Part shown: positions 1 through 9,815 of the stretch, in pieces
How the letters are laid out: each line of letters opens with the position of its first letter
How positions within the stretch are numbered: position 1 is the first letter of the stretch
Source of the DNA: Bremia lactucae
Lineage: Eukaryota > Oomycota > Peronosporomycetes > Peronosporales > Peronosporaceae
Assembly: GCF_004359215.1 (NCBI RefSeq)
Contig: NC_090615.1
Span: 1,038,961 to 1,102,960 of the forward strand
Direction of reading: 5' to 3'
Length of the DNA stretch: 64,000 bases
Notes under the pieces: generated by a model
Database searches by the model: none
What the model was told of the DNA's origin: nothing
What the model saw: only the letters and a program-made list of their open reading frames with translations
Position numbers and translations under genes: made by a program

Positions 1-800
1 TTGTGGTCGTCGTCGGGAAATTCGAAGACGAAGTTCATTAATTCAGACTGCCAACACTCTGCCACAACAGGCAGAGGTTATAGTGGAGCACGGGATGGAG
101 CACTAAGCTTCACCCGTTAATAAACTTCGCAAGCACGTATGTACTTGCGGAAGAGCTCATACTGGCGTGGCCAGAAGAAGTTGCGACTTATCGTTCTTTT
201 CACGTTCAATCCTATATATGATTGCTAAGATTAATTTCTAAGGTAATCCATCGAGCCTTCAAGAGCCTTATCTTCTTGATAAGCTCTTCTAAAGTCGTCG
301 AGTAATGTTGAAGACGGAACACTTATTGTTGCAACTGTAGCCTTATGCTCACTGTTGCTTTCCGCAGCCGGCGCGAGTGGGAACCAGCAATGACGTAAAG
401 TCGTCCAGTTTTACAATCCAAGGAGATTTGTACTCCGCAAAGGAAAAAAACTATCTCGCCATATTTTGCGAGAGGAGTGGACTGCTTACGGCCGTGCGTA
501 AAGACGCATGGTCCGTATATACAATGAGCGGTCTAAAGAGATAGACCCTAACTTAGCCAATGCGTTTTTCATGGAAAGAAGTTCCTTGTCATGCACTACA
601 TAGTTGCGTTCAGCTGGTTAAAGCTGACGGGATTGATATCAGACGAAGCGCTCTGCGCCGTCTGTGTCATAATGCAATAATGCACAGCCGATTGCAGAAT
701 CGCTGGTGTCACAGACTACATAAAAAGGTCAGTTATGGTCCGCAATTGCTAGGATTGGCGACTGCATCAAGCTTTGCTTGAACCCTTAAAGGAACCTTTG
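1..800 (-). pseudogene. RNase H and integrase N-terminal remnants of element A
   Basis: The minus-strand sequence at about 780-540 matches the RNase H segment of element H (50095-49925), where the family pattern 'IGCALMRYNIDGAERVICYQ' is readable. Bases 180-130 resemble the zinc-binding region before integrase. Bases 60-1 match the start of the integrase core in H (49828-49740). No long frame survives. The assignment rests mainly on similarity to the better-preserved copies in this window. Confidence 0.6.
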
Positions 801-1010
801 CAATCAGCGTTTCATCAGCACTTCTCATTTTTCTTCAACAAAGAAAAAAGATATGTACTATTATTTCGGCATAACTGTACGAGTACTTGTGCAGGTACGT
901 TGCTAAGCCAAGGAACTTCGAAGTCTCTTGTCATCGACTGGCACAGGCCGATTAGTGATCGCCTTGATCTTTCCTACACCGAGTGTACCCACGATGCACC
1001 CAGGAAGTGG

Positions 1011-1684
1011 TTATTCGCTTGCAGCGAATATTGATATTTGCATACAACTCGTGCTTCCGCATAAGTGTAAGAACCTTTCGTACCCGGGTACGGTGACTTC
1101 AACATCCGACATTCTTTTGTTTACGGCAATGCTATGAACGAAGTCGTCATCAGAATAACTTGGGTTCAAACCCGCACCGATCTTAACAGATTGGTTACAC
1201 ATTCGCAGGGGCATTCTTAAGCACCTGTCGCATGACTAGCCACACCCATAGCATACCGCTTGGTGGGCTTACTGCTGCGAACGGAATATATTGTTCAAAC
1301 ATAAGGATCTGATAGAATTTGTCCAACAGATCCATTGACAAAAAGATAGTGCGTAAGGATCTCATAGAATTCTTTCTACAGATCCATTAACGAATAAATG
1401 GTACTCTTTAAAATACCATCAATGATTACGTCTTTTCGTGGTATCGGCGTTTGAGCCGGCACCGCAGCAGCGTTCAATTTGTTGAGTGCATGCACAATCC
1501 GCACCCTCGGAGAGCTATGTGGGAAAGTTGATTTCCGCACATTGTCCGCTACTAAGCGTTCAGCAAAGAATTTGTTGTTCGCTATTACTTGTTCACGAGG
1601 CAATGGCCATTGCTTCATGACACAGTATTTCGAACCTAGTGTCAGGTCGATTTCGTGTCGAGCGCTTTTTTCCTTAGGCAACAC
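1011..1684 (-). pseudogene. Gypsy reverse transcriptase fragments (element A)
   Basis: The frame ending at 1376 reads 'RHEIDLTLGSKYCVMKQWPL', then 'RIVHALNKLNAA' and 'PIPRKDV', typical of the fingers and palm of gypsy RT. The frame at 1214-1011 carries 'SYSDDDFVHS', a decayed form of the YxDD catalytic box followed by the usual FVHS. The two pieces are in different frames with damaged sequence between them. The enzyme would copy element RNA into cDNA; this copy cannot be functional. Confidence 0.75.
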
Positions 1685-1734
1685 GCACAGTTCCGATTCA
1701 GGGAAGACACTTTAATTTATCTTACATCCTTATA

Positions 1735-2052
1735 TTAAAGATTTTTCTTCAACGATTGCCAGATTGGAACGTAACATTCAATCCGAGTCTTCTCATCAAG
1801 GATACTTTTGACCATCGATGAGCTACTGAGAACCCAATCGTTCTTAAAAAATGCTACTGCCGACCGAATTTCGGCCACGTAGTTGTCATCTGTGACAGGT
1901 ACGCAGATCTGCTTAACATTGCCACTACGCAGATCTTGCAAGAAGCGTTTAGGTTCTAGTGTTGGCAATTGATTTAACTCCGAAGTCAACTTCGGAGGCG
2001 CTATTTGACCAAGTGCATAAGCGCCTACACTTGATCCAGTGTTTACTAACAA
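1735..2052 (-). pseudogene. Gypsy protease-RT linker region (element A)
   Basis: This 105-residue open frame contains 'APPKLTSELNQLPTLEPKRF' and 'VPVTDDNYVAEIRSA', which recur in elements H (51422-51015) and I (61400-61206). It lies between protease and RT. Its orientation here agrees with I and serves as the reference for recognising the inverted block in H. It has no catalytic residues of its own. Confidence 0.6.
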
Positions 2053-2194
2053 ATTAAATGTTTCACTTTTTCTCTTTGAAACTTAAACCCGATCGTTTTT
2101 GACGATCCGCACTCGCCATTGCGATTTCGCAACAGCGTAGGTCCCCCGTCCTCCGCTAGGCCTAGCGAGATGTCGGTCTTTTCGCTCAGAATTT

Positions 2195-2951
2195 CTAGGC
2201 ACTAGCCTTAGGACTTACACTCACAGGCGTAGTGGCCCGTCTTTTGATTTGAATACATTTTTGATACCACTTGTAACTTGAAGAGCAACGTTTTTTGTTC
2301 TCTACAAGAAAGAGATCCATGGGTTTTGGACCTCTGTTTTCTTTTCGTCTCGTTGGACGATATGCACCCAAGTGGATGGAAGCCTGCTTCAACCTGAAGT
2401 CCCTTCATTTCGCTATATATATGGCTTGGTCGAGCGGCTCTAATTCTATCCGGAACAGGTGGGTCTTTACAGGACCGTCTAGAAGACTTTTAATAAACAC
2501 AGTTTCCTGTTTGCTCATCAATTGGATGACTTCCGATTTTGCTGACCTGGTATCGTGCATGTTGGGCATAAGCGTGAATGTCACGCTTGCTCTGCTTTAA
2601 ATCCAGGAGCTCGGCTCGAGCCCTGAATTCAGCACGTGACAGCTCAAGTGTTTGTCTTAGCCGGATATTAAAAGTCTCATACGACCCAAAGACTAATAAG
2701 TCGTGAAGCTTGAGCGCCAAGTCCTAAGATTTGGCTAGTCTGGCTAAGTTGGACATGGCAAATTTCATTTTCGTCGCATCATCAGTGATACGGCGAGCTT
2801 TAATGGCGTCGTTTAACTCGACGAGCCATTTCAAAAGAGCGTCGTCTTTGATTCCCTTACACTTAGAGATATCTATCTTTAAGCTTTCCGGCGGACGTGG
2901 AAGCGTCGGCCCATTAGCATCAGTTACATGCTGCTGTCTTAACGGTTCCAA
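2195..2951 (-). pseudogene. Gypsy gag fragments (element A)
   Basis: Consecutive minus-strand frames read 'PRPPESLKIDISKCKGIKDD...LLKWLVELNDAIKARR' (2951-2724), 'RAEFRARAELLDLKQSKRDI' with 'AYAQHARYQVSKIG' (2720-2490), then a short basic tail. The same 'LKQ(S/G)KR(D/H)I.AYAQH' motif occurs in the gag relics at 24.1 kb and 56.4 kb. It encodes the structural capsid protein of the retroelement. It is frameshifted at least twice. Confidence 0.65.
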
Positions 2952-3267
2952 TTCTTGAGAGCCTAGCTAGTGAAGCAAGACTGCTTTTTCCTAGGCCCTG
3001 TCGAGTTCGTGTTACATAAACTTGGCTATGGCCGCATGCTGTTCATCTCTTCCCAGAGTGCCAGCATGGCGCCAACTACTGGCCCGCCTACGACCGAACT
3101 CATTCCATCGATCGCTCTACATTAAAGGTTACTTAGATGGTAAACCCTTCACGCTAAGTGTGAAAGCCTTCTTGAAGGGCTGGAAAGCTCCCTACTTCTT
3201 CCTCCAACATTGACATGTTGGATGAAACGTGCGTAGGTCGTTGAACGGACTACGAAGTTCTATTACA

Positions 3268-3690
3268 TGTAACGGGGCACCTTTCACTAGTTCTAATCAG
3301 TACAAGTTAAACTTACACTGATTATAGTTTAGGTGATGTGCTTCGAAACTTCACGTACCCAAGAGTACAGAGGAAGATTTCTATGAAGCTAAAAGTCTTT
3401 AGCTTAAAGGTCTAGACTAAGTCCTCGGAATAGAAAAAATAAATGGTATTAGTATTTAAGTTTTCTACGTAACGATCTTCAATCTACTACTGAACTTATA
3501 AATTTAAAACTAACTGAGTATGGCGCCTCCTTCCACACCGCACAATCGTGTCTTATAACATTTGGCGGGGTTGATTTGACATTTAAGTCAGAATTCATAA
3601 AGATAATATATAAGTACTTCTATATTTATTTCTCTCATAGGAATTTAAAATTTTACCCTATTTAGGAAATACATTTATTCAAAGGGATAC
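3268..3690 (-). repeat. LTR-B, 5' LTR of element A, truncated
   Basis: It begins TGTAACGGGGCACCTTTCACTAG and is similar in sequence to the LTR-B copies at 46474-46958, 53491-53980, 55158-55649 and 63498 onward. The inner edge (3267 downward) continues into a leader with 'gaacttcgtagtccgttcaac' on the minus strand, shared with the other elements. Its outer end is interrupted at 3691 by a solo LTR of family A. Confidence 0.75.
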
Positions 3691-4243
3691 TGTAGGCGGG
3701 AACGTCGTAATGCGGCCACGCTCTACTTAAGCACACCACCTAGCACAGCGAGGAAGCGGTTAAACCTGCTTCTCTTGCGTGCAGTGAGGTAGTTGTGGTG
3801 GGTGGGCAAGCGACCTCACCCAACACACTAAGAACTCTGGTAAAGTGTCGTCACGGGAGCGGTAACCCGTCTCCTCGTGCGCACTTACCAAGTAGGTAGT
3901 AATTTTCAGACTGATTTTTATTTAATAGAATTAAATACAAATACCTATTTTTATCAATTAAAATGTTATCTTTATAGATATCATTTAATATGTATTGCGA
4001 GCGTATCTTTATAGATACCTCGCGTAACTGATGACGCTAGCCGTCATCATGGATGACGCTGGGCGTCATCCCTCCTAATGTGAATGCACCCATGTGCATC
4101 ACATCCACAAGGGTTGGTCACAAATGTGCACCACACCCGAGTGTTGGGTCTAATTACTATTATTTAGTAATTGACCATCCCCTTAAGTCTCAAATGTACT
4201 TAATGGGGACTGTGTAACATTAGGGCATCTTTAGCCCGTTACA
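3691..4243 (-). repeat. Solo LTR, family A, with 5-bp target duplication
   Basis: It runs from TGTAGGCGGG to GCCCGTTACA and is the reverse complement of the two LTRs at 8086-8640 and 9266-9815 (about 550 bp each). It is flanked on both sides by GATAC (3686-3690 and 4244-4248), a clean 5-bp target-site duplication. It therefore inserted into the end of the neighbouring LTR-B and later lost its internal region by LTR-LTR recombination. This is a solo LTR rather than a gene. Confidence 0.85.
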
Positions 4244-5925
4244 GATACCCTTAAGAAACTTTATCTATTACATTGGATAATGGGATCCAGTACAGCCCCA
4301 AGCTTTCGTTTCTCAGTCAGTATCTACCCAGAGCCACACACACCTTTGGTATAGCCACATCCTCTCCGTTTGTATTGAATAAAAGTCATTTAAAATATTT
4401 TCACTGTATGGGTCAAGTCACTGTATCCAAAAATCAACAGTTATTCTTTTAGAATCGTCTTTATATCATTTTTTTGGCTTTTGGAACATCACATCTCCTT
4501 GATTAAATTAGGGAAACACTATAGCCGCACACCCTAATTATCATGAGAGAAGTGAGTGCACATCGAAAATCTTATTTTCGTTTGGTGATGATAAATGAAC
4601 GGGTTTTAACAGGTGAGAAAAAGCCTAGAGCGCCCGCAATTGATTGGCAAGTCTTAAAAAGAGTGAAAAGAAAAAGCAGCAAACCGAGCAGCGAGAAAGA
4701 AGTTGAGCTGGAAATAAGCGATAAGGGCATGCATGTTAGTTAATCTTTGGTGGCCAAGCTAAGTATGAATCTATTTAACTTTACTCTTTTACCAAATTTT
4801 ACGGAAGTACATTAAATAGGCAAAGCTTAATGCTCTTTTTTGAACTCACCTGGTGACGATGTCAAAAATAAACGATTATTACACTGCAGCAAGCTAAATA
4901 GTACACGTTGCGCGTCCATGAACTTATATTTTTTAGCTTTTGTCGGCTTTCGTTTGTAATTTCTTTGTTAGAAAAGCACCTTGCTGTTCGACATGAATTA
5001 CCCATATATTGTGAAGTCTTTATGCAGACCTTTCGAGCTGCTAAGCTGGGAAGGCCTGCATAATGGTTTCTCAATATAAATTGTAGCTATTAACAAGTTG
5101 CTAGTGTGGCTATATCGGTTTCCAAATGTCAATATAATTTAGCGGGTGTACCAAGTCCAAAAGGGATCTGAAGACGACTTTAGAGGGATTTTTGTCAATT
5201 TTGCGATTTCGCGGAATAATGAAACTATTTGTTCTTGACTATGCTGGTTCCCTACACAAAATGTACAAAAACAGTTGCGTCCATCTTCTCAATTTGTGCC
5301 TCTCTTCCTCTCGTTTTCGGTCCACGTTTGTCTATTAAATCGTAATGGTGCTTCTGCTCTCTTTTGCGGTCGGCTCGCAGACGCTTCCCATCGCTCCCAT
5401 CAGCAACGTTTTCGTCCGATATAGATTGACCTTTGTTGCTATCTTTTTTTCTCGTCGCTGCATTTTTTTCTTACTGTTAATATTAATTTATTCTTCCGTA
5501 GCCACGTTTACCGAGTCTTTGTCGCCGCCCAGCTCACATCTCATCTTTTCTCCTAAAGTTGTCACAAATTCCCATTGATGACGCGTTCGCTATGTCTGCT
5601 TTGCGACAAGGTCCGGAAGACCTTCATAAGATGCGACAATTCGCCTTCAACACGCGGGAAAAATTGTACGGGAAAAGCTCCACGTCGACAAATGTCTAAA
5701 TGTTATTCTTTGGCAAAACATTTCGGCAAAATGTGTACTTAGATGTGTTTTAAGTTAACTTGCTTAAGATTATTCTATTTCGCTGATTCTTATTTAAATG
5801 TGGGTGTCTTCTATGTTTCGACCACATGAATTTATATCTGATCGGGGTTCATCCACCTGCTTAAAGATGCAGCTACACCAAGATTTGATGCTATTTAGAT
5901 GCTGTATGCTCCATAGAACGACTGG
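4244..5925. other. AT-rich intergenic region with one weak ORF
   Basis: No recognisable repeat or conserved gene is seen. A 66-residue + frame at 4543-4743 has a basic, lysine-rich middle ('VLKRVKRKSSKPSSEKEVEL'); it could be the tail of a lost gene but has no support beyond length. A hydrophobic 77-residue frame at 5345-5578 is not convincing either. The right part forms the upstream region of the effector gene. Confidence 0.4.
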
Positions 5926-5932
5926 TCATTTC
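5926..5932 (+). promoter_or_regulatory. Candidate oomycete initiator for the effector gene
   Basis: TCATTTC fits the oomycete Inr consensus YCAYTYY and lies 79 nt before the chosen ATG at 6011. No clear TATA box is seen nearby. A seven-base degenerate motif can occur by chance, so this is only a candidate transcription start. Confidence 0.3.
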
Positions 5933-6010
5933 GATGGGCTTACATTTGGTAGCTCCTACGTTCCCAGAATTGAATTATCTTCTAATAAAATCCACTGTAA
6001 ACTCTTACCC

Positions 6011-7366
6011 ATGGTTCGTGTCTACGTCGCCGCATTGACAGCCTTCCTCGCGTTTAGTGCCTCTGCTACTGTCCAACTAACGCTGGCAAGCGATCCACCG
6101 GTTAATGGTACTGGCCGTGACGCTCCTGCTTCGAGAAGCTTACAAGGTTTCGCAACAATAAATGAAAAAACCGAAGAGAGAGACGTGATGGAGATAATTA
6201 AAGCATCGGCTCGTGCCATCAAAAGCCATCTGTCGCGTCCAAACGTGGACATTCAAGCAAGTTCAGTTAGAGGGCTCGAGATCCCTTTGGATGAAATCCT
6301 TAATTTGAACAGAAAGGAGCTTCACCAGTTGATCAAGCGCCTCAAGAAGTCAAACAAGTACCCTGTTTCACTATATGAGCAATTGGTCCTAAAGCATGGC
6401 GCTCTTAATGTGGAGAACGCGATGCGAATCGCCAAATCTGGAAAAAACGATGCGGATGTAATGAAATATCTGCTGGAAGAAGAAAAAGCGTACCGGAAGA
6501 ATTGGGCAAAGGCGGGAACGATCTACGCCAGAGAACTCAAGATTCAGGAAGATGGCGTGAAAGTGTTTGAAACCAATAAAATCTCCGTGCTACAAGCGTA
6601 TCTTGCACGCATCAGCCCAGGTCAGTCTAAAGTAAGTCAAGATCAAAAATTGATAGAGGTGCTTTCTGCCGAGTATGGGGGTGAAAAGTTTCTAGCGCTT
6701 CACGTAGTGCAAGCGAGTTCGTTAGGATTGGAAACGTTTTCGCTAAAGTTGGCTCTAGTTTCGAAGTGGGAGAAATACGATGTGCCGCTAGACTATGTCT
6801 GGTCGTATTTCTGCAGAGATGTGAATGCCCCTACGACGGAGGAGGTAGAGATGTTCTCGCAGTTTTATGGATATGCTTTTGTTCTTTCATCCAAAGGCAA
6901 ATTATCATTTGAGACGACCGAAAGTATTGAATCGAGTCTCTTGAAGATTTATAAAGACAGCGCAAGCGACGTTGCATTCGACATGCTCATTCAGATTCGC
7001 CTTGCCCGTCGTTTTCAGATACCCAAGAGTTTTACCAAGTTGTTTGCTAAACCGTCGGATTTTCCACTGGATAAGTTTTTGTTCGTTTGGAGGAAAACGT
7101 ATTTGAAGAATTCGAGACAGGATTTCTTCAGAGAGGATTTCATTGAAGACCTTCGAAAGATTTTTCCAGACGACAGAAGCATTGCTCGGGCGATTGTAAA
7201 GGGAGGTCAAGACAATCGAGATAATGACGAGTTTGCTACAGTTTTCATGGAACTTGAGAAGGAACTCTACGCCAAATGGGACATATTACCGGGCAAATTT
7301 AAGATGGGTGACCAACTTGACGATCTAATAAAACGGCACTACTACAGTTGGCCGGCTTGGAAATAA
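6011..7366 (+). CDS. Secreted RXLR-like (RSLQ-EER) effector protein, 451 aa
   Basis: The ATG at 6011 is preferred over the upstream in-frame ATG at 5798 because it starts a typical secretion signal (hydrophobic stretch at residues 4-26). After it comes RSLQ at residues 42-45, a variant of the RXLR host-translocation motif, and EER at 55-57, at the usual spacing. The rest (about residues 60-451) is charged, predicted largely helical, has very few cysteines and ends in an aromatic-rich tail (HYYSWPAWK). Known family members are secreted by oomycetes and act in or around host plant cells. The host target of this one cannot be inferred, and I did not recognise clear WY repeats. The gene is intronless and intact while its surroundings are decayed. 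Confidence 0.85.
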   Translation: MVRVYVAALTAFLAFSASATVQLTLASDPPVNGTGRDAPASRSLQGFATINEKTEERDVMEIIKASARAIKSHLSRPNVDIQASSVRGLEIPLDEILNLNRKELHQLIKRLKKSNKYPVSLYEQLVLKHGALNVENAMRIAKSGKNDADVMKYLLEEEKAYRKNWAKAGTIYARELKIQEDGVKVFETNKISVLQAYLARISPGQSKVSQDQKLIEVLSAEYGGEKFLALHVVQASSLGLETFSLKLALVSKWEKYDVPLDYVWSYFCRDVNAPTTEEVEMFSQFYGYAFVLSSKGKLSFETTESIESSLLKIYKDSASDVAFDMLIQIRLARRFQIPKSFTKLFAKPSDFPLDKFLFVWRKTYLKNSRQDFFREDFIEDLRKIFPDDRSIARAIVKGGQDNRDNDEFATVFMELEKELYAKWDILPGKFKMGDQLDDLIKRHYYSWPAWK

Positions 7367-7785
7367 AAAGTAGCAATCGCTTTGTTGTGTATTTTGCTTT
7401 TACAGGGTAAGAAGCTACTGATAGAGTCACTTTTCCTAGATGCTAATGTTTGTTTATTTTTTTAAATATAATTGACAAATTACAATACCGACCTTTTTCA
7501 TTTGCATAGAATATTGATATCCATGTATTTGCTTTGCCCTTTGAACCGTGTTACGGTTACTACTCGAGCCACTTCACTAGCGCCTGCACCACATTTCGGT
7601 GTACTTCATAAGCTTATAACGTATGTTGTACCCGATGCTATAAATGCTATGTATGCTAGCTAATGAATGCAGTAATTGAAATAATGTTTGCTGTGTTATT
7701 TGCGTTTCACAGCCAAACACAGCTGCTATTGGGTGCTTTTTCGTAAATGCAAACTTTCGTTGAATTAAACATTATAACGACAGGT
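7367..7785. other. AT-rich gap between effector and TBC pseudogene
   Basis: I see no coding signal or repeat I can name. The first 60 bases after the effector stop probably hold its 3' untranslated region. Confidence 0.4.
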
Positions 7786-8085
7786 GTTTCCAACACATTT
7801 GTTAGTGCCAATGGCGTGTATCTCGAAACGCTCAAGTCACAGGAGTTCGAAAATTGCTCTTAGAAGCGACGGATACTTTACCGATCTCGTTACAGTTTTG
7901 CCCAAGTTTCGTGAAATGGGGTACACTACGCGTTCAAGTTGCCGCCCACTTGGCGTCTTTCATTAAGTATCGTCCCACAAGTCGCATGCATTGGAAAAAC
8001 CATACCGTCGAATTACCCGAGTTTACAAACGTACCCCATCGGGTACACACCGTACCCGTCCTCGCAACCCCAATAAAAGAGTAAT

Positions 8086-8640
8086 TGTTACGGGCTAAAG
8101 TTGCCCTAATGTTACACAGTCCCCGTTAAGTACACTTGGTGTACTTAAGGGGATGGTCAATTACTAAATAATAGTAATTAGACCCAGCTTGCGGGTGTGG
8201 TGCACATTTGTGACCAACCCTTGTGTATGTGATGCACATGGTTGCATTCACATTAGGAGGGATGACGCCCAGCGTCATCCGTGATGACGGCTAGCGTCAT
8301 CCGTTACGCGAGGTATCTAGAAAGATACGCTCGCAATACATATAAAAAGTTATCTATAGAGATAACATTTTAATTGGTTAAACTAGGTATTTGTATTTAA
8401 TTCTATTAAATATAAATCAGTCTGAAAATTACTACCTACTTGGTTAGTGCGCATGAGGAAACGGATTACCGCTCCCGTGACGACTCTTAATCACAGTACT
8501 TAGTGTGTTGGGTGAGGCCGCCAACGCGTCCACCACAACTACCTCACTGCACGCAAGAGAAGCAGGTTAAACCGCTTCCTCGCTGTGCTAGGGCAGGTGT
8601 CTAAGTAGAGCGTGGCCGCATTACGACGTGCCCGCCTACA
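8086..8640 (+). repeat. Left LTR, family A
   Basis: It starts TGTTACGGGCTAAAG and ends GTGCCCGCCTACA. It aligns along its length with the right LTR (9266-9815) and, inverted, with the solo LTR at 3691-4243. It contains a short AT-rich stretch near 8338 (acatataaaaag) that could be a TATA region. Confidence 0.85.
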
Positions 8641-8913
8641 TAAGTGACTTGTTAAACTTACTTAGAGGAAGGCTTTAAATTCAAACATTCGCTTAATTCT
8701 ATAAGGCTTACTTAATTCTATAGAACTAAGCGATTGTTTGAGCATAAAGTCTTCCTCTGACTTCAGGAACAAGGTAGCTTCGCTGTAAAGTGACTGACCA
8801 TGTATAATAATTTNNNNNNNNNNNNNNNNNNNNNNNNNNNNNNNNNNNNNNNNNNNNNNNNNNNNNNNNNNNNNNNNNNNNNNNNNNNNNNNNNNNNNNN
8901 NNNNNNNNNNNNN

Positions 8914-9158
8914 GTCGACTCATTGTAGTCGACAATGAGCGACGGATCAACATCCTCACTGGTATAGTGGGATGGATCCTTTAGCCTCGTTAACGCGACA
9001 GCAGCAGTAGCTGTCGGCGTTCCGACTAAGGCATTAGACGCGGCCGGCGAATTATCGCGGCGCGTGCGCTTACTGTGAGGTTGAGTGGGCGTCTTCGCAG
9101 ACGACCCACCAACATGGCCCCTTTTAGGTGGCATCTTGGGCGCCGTGTATGGAAACAC
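8914..9158 (-). CDS. Partial minus-strand ORF inside the family A element (gag-like N-terminus)
   Basis: The frame opens at 9158 and runs into the N gap. It contains 'MPPKRGHVGGSSAKTPTQ', then 'RTRRDNSPAA' and ends near 'DPSLIVDYNES'. The basic, proline- and serine-rich start resembles the N-termini of some retroelement gag proteins, but no capsid motif is reached. It lies 108 bp inside the right LTR. If it is gag, the element is minus-oriented, which conflicts with the purine tract before the right LTR. Confidence 0.45.
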
Positions 9159-9265
9159 GTGTGCTAGAGTGATCGAGTGAACTAGCGGCGCGTAAAGCTG
9201 CTCGCAGTTCCTCTCTCTTTTTTGACAAATTTAAAATGTAAATTTGTTTTGAAAGAGGGGGATGG

Positions 9266-9815
9266 TGTAACGGGCCTAAGTTGCCCTAATGTTACACAGT
9301 CCCCGTTAAGTACACATGGTGTACTTAAGGGATGGGTCAATTACTAAATAATAGTAATTAGACCCAACCCTCGGGTGTGGTGCACATTTGTGACCAAAAC
9401 TTGTCTATGTGATGCACATGGGTGCATTCACATTTGGAGGGATAACGCCCAGCGTCATCCGTGATGACGGCTAGCGTCATCCATCACGCGAGGTATCTAG
9501 AAAGATACGCTCGCAACACATATTAAATGTTATCTACATTGATGATATTTTCTTTGCTAAAAATCGGTATTTATATTTAATGCGATTAAATATAAATTAG
9601 TCTGAAAACTACTTCCTACTTAGGAAGTGCGCATGAGGATTACCGCTCCCGTGACGACACTTTTCTCGTGTACTTATTGCATTGGGTGAGGTCGCTAAAG
9701 GCGCCCACCACAAGTACCTCACCGCACGCAAGAGAAGCTGGTTAAATCGCTTCCTCGCTGTGCTAGGGTGTGTGTCTAAGTAGAGCGTGGCCGCATTACG
9801 ACGTGCCCGCCTACA
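9266..9815 (+). repeat. Right LTR, family A
   Basis: It starts TGTAACGGGCCTAAG and ends GTGCCCGCCTACA, 550 bp. It is preceded by the purine-rich tract at 9251-9265. It differs from the left LTR at many scattered positions and small indels, so the insertion is not recent. Confidence 0.85.

Larger units (their letters stand above)
1..3690 (-). mobile_element. Decayed Ty3/gypsy retroelement A, running off the left edge
   Basis: Read on the minus strand, the order is LTR (3690-3268), gag pieces (2951-2195), protease/linker (2052-1735), reverse transcriptase (1684-1011), RNase H (about 780-540) and the start of integrase at the window edge. That is the standard Ty3/gypsy gag-PR-RT-RH-INT order. 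Every domain is broken by stops or frameshifts, so the copy is dead. Stretches of it match elements H (49.6-53.5 kb) and I (60.5-63.5 kb) in the same order, which helps to assign the weaker pieces. The 3' LTR would lie outside the window. Confidence 0.85.
8086..9815 (+). mobile_element. Two-LTR retroelement of family A inserted in the PH-TBC gene
   Basis: Two direct LTRs (8086-8640 and 9266-9815) flank about 625 bp that include a 100-N gap, so the true internal length is unknown. The flanking pentamers GTAAT (8081-8085) and GTGAT (9816-9820) differ at one base and fit a target-site duplication. A purine-rich tract, gaaagagggggatgg, lies directly before the right LTR and suggests + polarity. 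The only ORF inside runs on the minus strand. No RT or integrase is visible, so it is either a non-autonomous element or a collapsed assembly of a longer one. Confidence 0.8.

Noticed and set aside
560..1137. Plus-strand open frames at the left end
   Set aside because: They are antisense to RNase H and RT remnants of element A and show no motif of their own.
5798..6010. N-terminal extension of the effector from an upstream ATG
   Set aside because: Starting at 5798 would bury the signal peptide; the ATG at 6011 gives the normal signal-RSLQ-EER layout.
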